DNA from: an uncultured Aquimarina sp.
Lineage (GTDB): Bacteria > Bacteroidota > Bacteroidia > Flavobacteriales > Flavobacteriaceae
Assembly (NCBI GenBank): GCA_937929895.1
Contig: CALFUO010000199.1
Location: 1 to 43,065, forward strand
Length of the DNA: 43,065 nt
Direction of reading: 5' to 3'
Shown here: in pieces, positions 39,564-43,065 of the stretch
Layout of the letters: each line of letters begins with the position of its first letter
How positions within the stretch are numbered: position 1 is the stretch's first letter
Position numbers and translations under genes: made by a program
Notes under the pieces: generated by a model
Database searches by the model: none
What the model was told of the DNA's origin: nothing
What the model saw: the letters and a program-made list of their open reading frames with translations, nothing else

Positions 39564-39641
39564 AGAATCAAGATTAAAAAGAAACAGGAACCAAGACGTA
39601 ATCCTGATTCCTATTTTCTGAAACGAAGTGATCTTGTTTCT
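39564..39641. repeat. Long imperfect-hairpin intergenic element (related to 19086..19128 in inverted orientation)
   Basis: agaatcaagatt...aagaaacaggaaccaag / cctgattcctattttctg...gatcttgtttct fold back along most of the length. Confidence 0.65.
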
Positions 39642-39645
39642 ATAT

Positions 39646-40485
39646 TTATTCCGAAACTATCATCGAAAAGAACTTGTCTAAATTTGGCATAATTACAATT
39701 CTTGTTCTTCGATTTAAAGCTCTACTTTTTCTTGTATTATTTTCTGCTATCGGAGCGTATTGTCCTCTACCCGCTGCAATCAATTGCTTTGGATTCACAT
39801 TGTATCGCCATTGCAATAAACGGATAATAGACGTCGCTCTTTTTACACTTAAATCCCAATTATCTTCTAAGATCTCTTTTTTAAATGCTTGTGAGTCTGA
39901 GTGCCCTTCAACCATAACCTCTACACTAGGTTCTGACTTAATCAACTCTGCTAATTTCTTTAACAATGGAAGCCCCGCTCTACTTACTCGAAAACTTCCT
40001 GAACTGAATAATAAATCATCCGAAACATTAATCATTACCACAGCGTCATCTACTTGCACATCTAATCCTTCGAAGTGACCTAGTTTCCCATTTACATTAG
40101 ATTTAAAAAAATAATTGATAGAATCATTTAGGGTTTTTGCCCCTTCTAATAATGCTGGGTCTACTTGTGACAACTGCTTTCTTAATTCTGCAAGTGCCCC
40201 ATCAGACATTGGGATTCCCTCTGTCTTAGAAAAGTTTAACTTCTTTGCACTTTTTTCTGCAAGTGATTTATTCACATCTTTTAGACCTTCTATCTTTCTA
40301 TTGAACACCTCTACCCGGTCTTCGATTTCCTGATATTTATCTTTAAACTCATTTCTTTCTACTTCGGTTTCCGAAAGTTTTGTTTCCGTATTTTTTAGAT
40401 TATTTTCTAGCTCTGTAAATTTCTTTTTAGAAACGCACGAGCTTATTAACACTAATAACGAAGTAATAATAAATAGCTTTTTCAT
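39646..40485 (-). CDS. OmpA family lipoprotein (paralog 1)
   Basis: MKKLFIITSLLVLISSCVSKKKF; coiled coil; OmpA C-terminal 'VEGHSDSQAFKKEILEDNWDLSVKRATSIIRLLQ...NRRTRIVIMP'; track start 40515 is probably 10 codons too long. Confidence 0.93.
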   Translation of the reverse strand: MKKLFIITSLLVLISSCVSKKKFTELENNLKNTETKLSETEVERNEFKDKYQEIEDRVEVFNRKIEGLKDVNKSLAEKSAKKLNFSKTEGIPMSDGALAELRKQLSQVDPALLEGAKTLNDSINYFFKSNVNGKLGHFEGLDVQVDDAVVMINVSDDLLFSSGSFRVSRAGLPLLKKLAELIKSEPSVEVMVEGHSDSQAFKKEILEDNWDLSVKRATSIIRLLQWRYNVNPKQLIAAGRGQYAPIAENNTRKSRALNRRTRIVIMPNLDKFFSMIVSE

Positions 40486-40610
40486 ACATTCATAGTTTAT
40501 AGTTGGTGTTAACAAAAATGAGGGTTTCCTTAAGAAATTAACAGTTTTATTGCAATTAATTTTTCCTCAGAAAACCATGATACTATAAATCAGATTATTA
40601 GACAAAATAA

Positions 40611-40643
40611 AAAAGGAGATGTTTTTTGTAAACATCTCCTTTT
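40611..40643. terminator. Rho-independent terminator between the tandem OmpA paralogs
   Basis: AAAAGGAGATGTTT-TTTGT-AAACATCTCCTTTT perfect 14-bp stem. Confidence 0.85.
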
Positions 40644-40671
40644 TACATACAAATATGTATGTATTGCTGAT

Positions 40672-41511
40672 TTAGTTAGTCACTATCATCGATAAGAACT
40701 TATCTAAATTTGGCATGATTACCACTCGTGTTCTACGATTCAATGCTCTATTTTCTTTAGAAGTATTCTCTACTAATGGAGCATAACAACTACGCCCTGA
40801 TGCTATCAGTTGTGCTGGTGCCACTTTAAATTTATTTTGAAGTAATCTAACGATTGAAGTTGCTCTTTTTACACTTAAATCCCAATTATCTTCTAAAACA
40901 CCTGTTTTAATAGTTCTTGAATCTGTATGGCCTTCTATAATCACTTCTACACTAGGTTCCGATTTAATTACTTCTGATAATTTCTCTAATAAAGGATGTG
41001 CTTTAGAACTTACACGATAACTCCCTGTATTAAATAGTAAGTCATCTGAGATATTAATCATAACCACAGTTTCGTCAACCTGAACATTAATACCTTCAGA
41101 GTTTTCTAACCCTTTAGTTAACTTCTTATTCAGTACTAAATTAATCGAATCATTTAGTGTCCTTGCCTTTGCTACTTCTGCTTGATCCATAGAGGCTAAC
41201 TGCTGATTAATTTGTTCTAAATTCACTGCAGAAATCGGCGCTTTACTTCCTGATAACAAACTCAGTTTACTATTGCTTTCTTGGGTTAAAGCATCATTGG
41301 TCGATTTCAATGAATTTACTTTCTCGTTGAATTCAGCCACTCTGGCTTCTATTTTACCATACTTATTTTGTAGCTCTTCTTTTTCTAGTAATGTCTTAGC
41401 AAGAGAACTTTGCGTTTTGTTGTGTTGATCTTGTAACGCGACGAATTTCTTTTTAGAAACACAAGAGGTTAGTGTTACTAGAACCCCTAGAGATATTACA
41501 ATTTTCTTCAT
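40672..41511 (-). CDS. OmpA family lipoprotein (paralog 2)
   Basis: MKKIVISLGVLVTLTSCVSKKKFVALQDQ; same architecture as the neighbour; track start 41601 is probably 30 codons too long. Confidence 0.93.
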   Translation of the reverse strand: MKKIVISLGVLVTLTSCVSKKKFVALQDQHNKTQSSLAKTLLEKEELQNKYGKIEARVAEFNEKVNSLKSTNDALTQESNSKLSLLSGSKAPISAVNLEQINQQLASMDQAEVAKARTLNDSINLVLNKKLTKGLENSEGINVQVDETVVMINISDDLLFNTGSYRVSSKAHPLLEKLSEVIKSEPSVEVIIEGHTDSRTIKTGVLEDNWDLSVKRATSIVRLLQNKFKVAPAQLIASGRSCYAPLVENTSKENRALNRRTRVVIMPNLDKFLSMIVTN

Positions 41512-41702
41512 GATGATTGATTTATTTGTTTGCTTCAAGGAGAACCCTATGATAAAATAAATATTGTGGTATTGGGAAAACTTTAGCATTCTTAACCTCA
41601 ATAAAGGTTATTCTTAACACTTTTAACAATCTTTAGAAACACTTGTTTCGCTGTAAAACCCACTATATTTGCCAAAAAAATTAGATTTTGGATACTATTG
41701 AT

Positions 41703-43065
41703 TTGATAAAACAGCTTAAAAAATCTGCGCTTCAAACCCAACTTAATTCAGCTTTACAAGCTTCTAAAAACGCACACACCATAAAAATGGTAGGTTCTGG
41801 GCTTTCTTTTGCGATTTCCGAAAGTTTTTCAAGTCTTTCCCATTCCCAAATTCTAATCTGTAACGACAAAGAGGAAGCTGCTTATTACTTCAATGATTTA
41901 CAGCGTATTCTTGGAGAAAAAGAAGTGCTGTTTTTCCCAACAAGTTATCGCAGACCTTATCAAATTGAAGAAATTGATAATGCGAATGTATTATTACGAG
42001 CAGAAGTGTTAAATAACATTAGCAAAGCTACTTCGAAACAATTAATCGTTACCTATCCCGATGCTCTTTTCGAAAAAGTAGTGTCACAAAAAACTATAGA
42101 AGAGAAAACCTTAAATATTAAAATAGGGGATTTACTTAGTCTCGATTTTGTAAATGAGGTATTGTTCGAATACGAATTTCAACGCGTGGACTTTGTTACC
42201 GAACCTGGCGAGTTTTCGGTACGTGGTGGGATCATCGATATCTTTTCTTTCAGTAACGATAACCCTTATCGGATTGAATTTTTCGGGGACGAAGTAGATA
42301 GTATTCGAACTTTTGACATCGAATCTCAACTTTCGGTAGAAAAGGTTAAGCAAATTAGTATCATCCCTAATATCGAACAAAAATCTACTACAGAGAGCCG
42401 CATTTCTTTTTTTCAAACTATACCTAAAGAAAGTATACTTTGGTTACAGCACACCGACTTATTATTGGGAAGTTTAGACAAGCTTTTCGAAAAAGCAACT
42501 GCTGCGTTCGAAAAATTGGATAGTGAAGTGAAACGTGGAACCCCAGAAGATTTGTTCATCAACGGGATTGTTGCAAAAGATCATTTGTTTGCATTTCAAC
42601 AAGTACAATTAAATAATACTTATTTTAAAACGAATGATCGTGATATAGTTGAACTCAATTTCAACCAAAAACCACAACCTTCTTTCAATAAACAATTTGA
42701 ATTATTGATAGAAGACCTCAACAAAAATCACGAACAAGGATACACCAATGTGATTTGTTGCGTAAGCGAACAACAAGCGCAACGTTTTCATGATATTTTC
42801 GAGGATATGGAAACGGGAGAAATTCACTATCAAACGGTAGTACTTTCTTTATACCAAGGTTTTATTGATCAGGAAACGAAATTGATTTGTTACACGGATC
42901 ACCAAATCTTTGAACGTTACCATAAATTTCAACTAAAAAGTGGTTATGCTAAAAAGCAAGCCATTACTCTAAAGGAATTAACCAATCTTGATGTTGGGGA
43001 TTATATTACCCATATCGATCATGGGATTGGAAAGTTTGCTGGTCTTAAAAAGATCGATGTTGAAG
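41703..43065 (+). CDS. mfd: Transcription-repair coupling factor Mfd, 3' truncated by window edge
   Basis: Open frame from about 41685 to the window end: LIKQLKKSALQTQL...ILICNDKEEAAYYFNDLQRILGEKEVLFFPTSYRRPYQ...FVTEPGEFSVRGGIIDIFSFSNDNPYRIEFFGDEVDSIRTFD...YITHIDHGIGKFAGLKKIDVE; no ATG at the 5' end, TTG start assumed. Confidence 0.93.
   Translation, partial: MIKQLKKSALQTQLNSALQASKNAHTIKMVGSGLSFAISESFSSLSHSQILICNDKEEAAYYFNDLQRILGEKEVLFFPTSYRRPYQIEEIDNANVLLRAEVLNNISKATSKQLIVTYPDALFEKVVSQKTIEEKTLNIKIGDLLSLDFVNEVLFEYEFQRVDFVTEPGEFSVRGGIIDIFSFSNDNPYRIEFFGDEVDSIRTFDIESQLSVEKVKQISIIPNIEQKSTTESRISFFQTIPKESILWLQHTDLLLGSLDKLFEKATAAFEKLDSEVKRGTPEDLFINGIVAKDHLFAFQQVQLNNTYFKTNDRDIVELNFNQKPQPSFNKQFELLIEDLNKNHEQGYTNVICCVSEQQAQRFHDIFEDMETGEIHYQTVVLSLYQGFIDQETKLICYTDHQIFERYHKFQLKSGYAKKQAITLKELTNLDVGDYITHIDHGIGKFAGLKKIDVE

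Noticed and set aside
42132-42416. Minus-strand 94-aa ORF
   Set aside because: Antisense to mfd, whose frame is continuous and well conserved; mfd is missing from the ORF track only because it runs off the window.
1-43065. CRISPR array, tRNA, rRNA, integrase or intact transposase
   Set aside because: No regularly spaced direct repeats, no cloverleaf or rRNA-like stretch, and no ORF with transposase or integrase motifs was seen on reading the window.

Overview
The window is a 43 kb, AT-rich chromosomal segment. Protein families, gene order and a TAnnTTTG-type promoter suggest Bacteroidota, probably Flavobacteriaceae (inference). Most of it is a dense housekeeping backbone: a cytochrome c peroxidase truncated at the left edge, a NYN/OST-HTH protein, radC, a Mur ligase (mpl-like), an S24/XRE repressor diverging from a small ORF, a giant alpha-2-macroglobulin, a TonB-dependent receptor plus DUF4249 lipoprotein pair, queG, a cytochrome P450, ruvB, a full alternative complex III operon (actABCDEF) running into cox2-cox1, SPOR, DUF456, ruvC, two tandem OmpA-family lipoproteins, and mfd truncated at the right edge. 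I see no rRNA, tRNA, CRISPR array, intact transposase or known defence island. The least explained material is non-coding: (i) a 163-bp MITE-like element with ~23-bp terminal inverted repeats, in two full copies plus two fragments; (ii) several long imperfect-hairpin intergenic elements, including two inverted copies of one family; (iii) a divergent repressor/small-ORF locus with nested palindromes over the promoter and a 136-nt hairpin downstream; (iv) an IS-like remnant; (v) two adjacent lipoprotein genes broken by a nonsense codon and a frameshift; (vi) an alpha-2-macroglobulin carrying an internal CarboxypepD_reg/TonB-box-like insert near where a bait region would lie. I found no convincing complete new multi-gene system. 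The divergent repressor locus and the MITE-like family are the best candidates for something undescribed.
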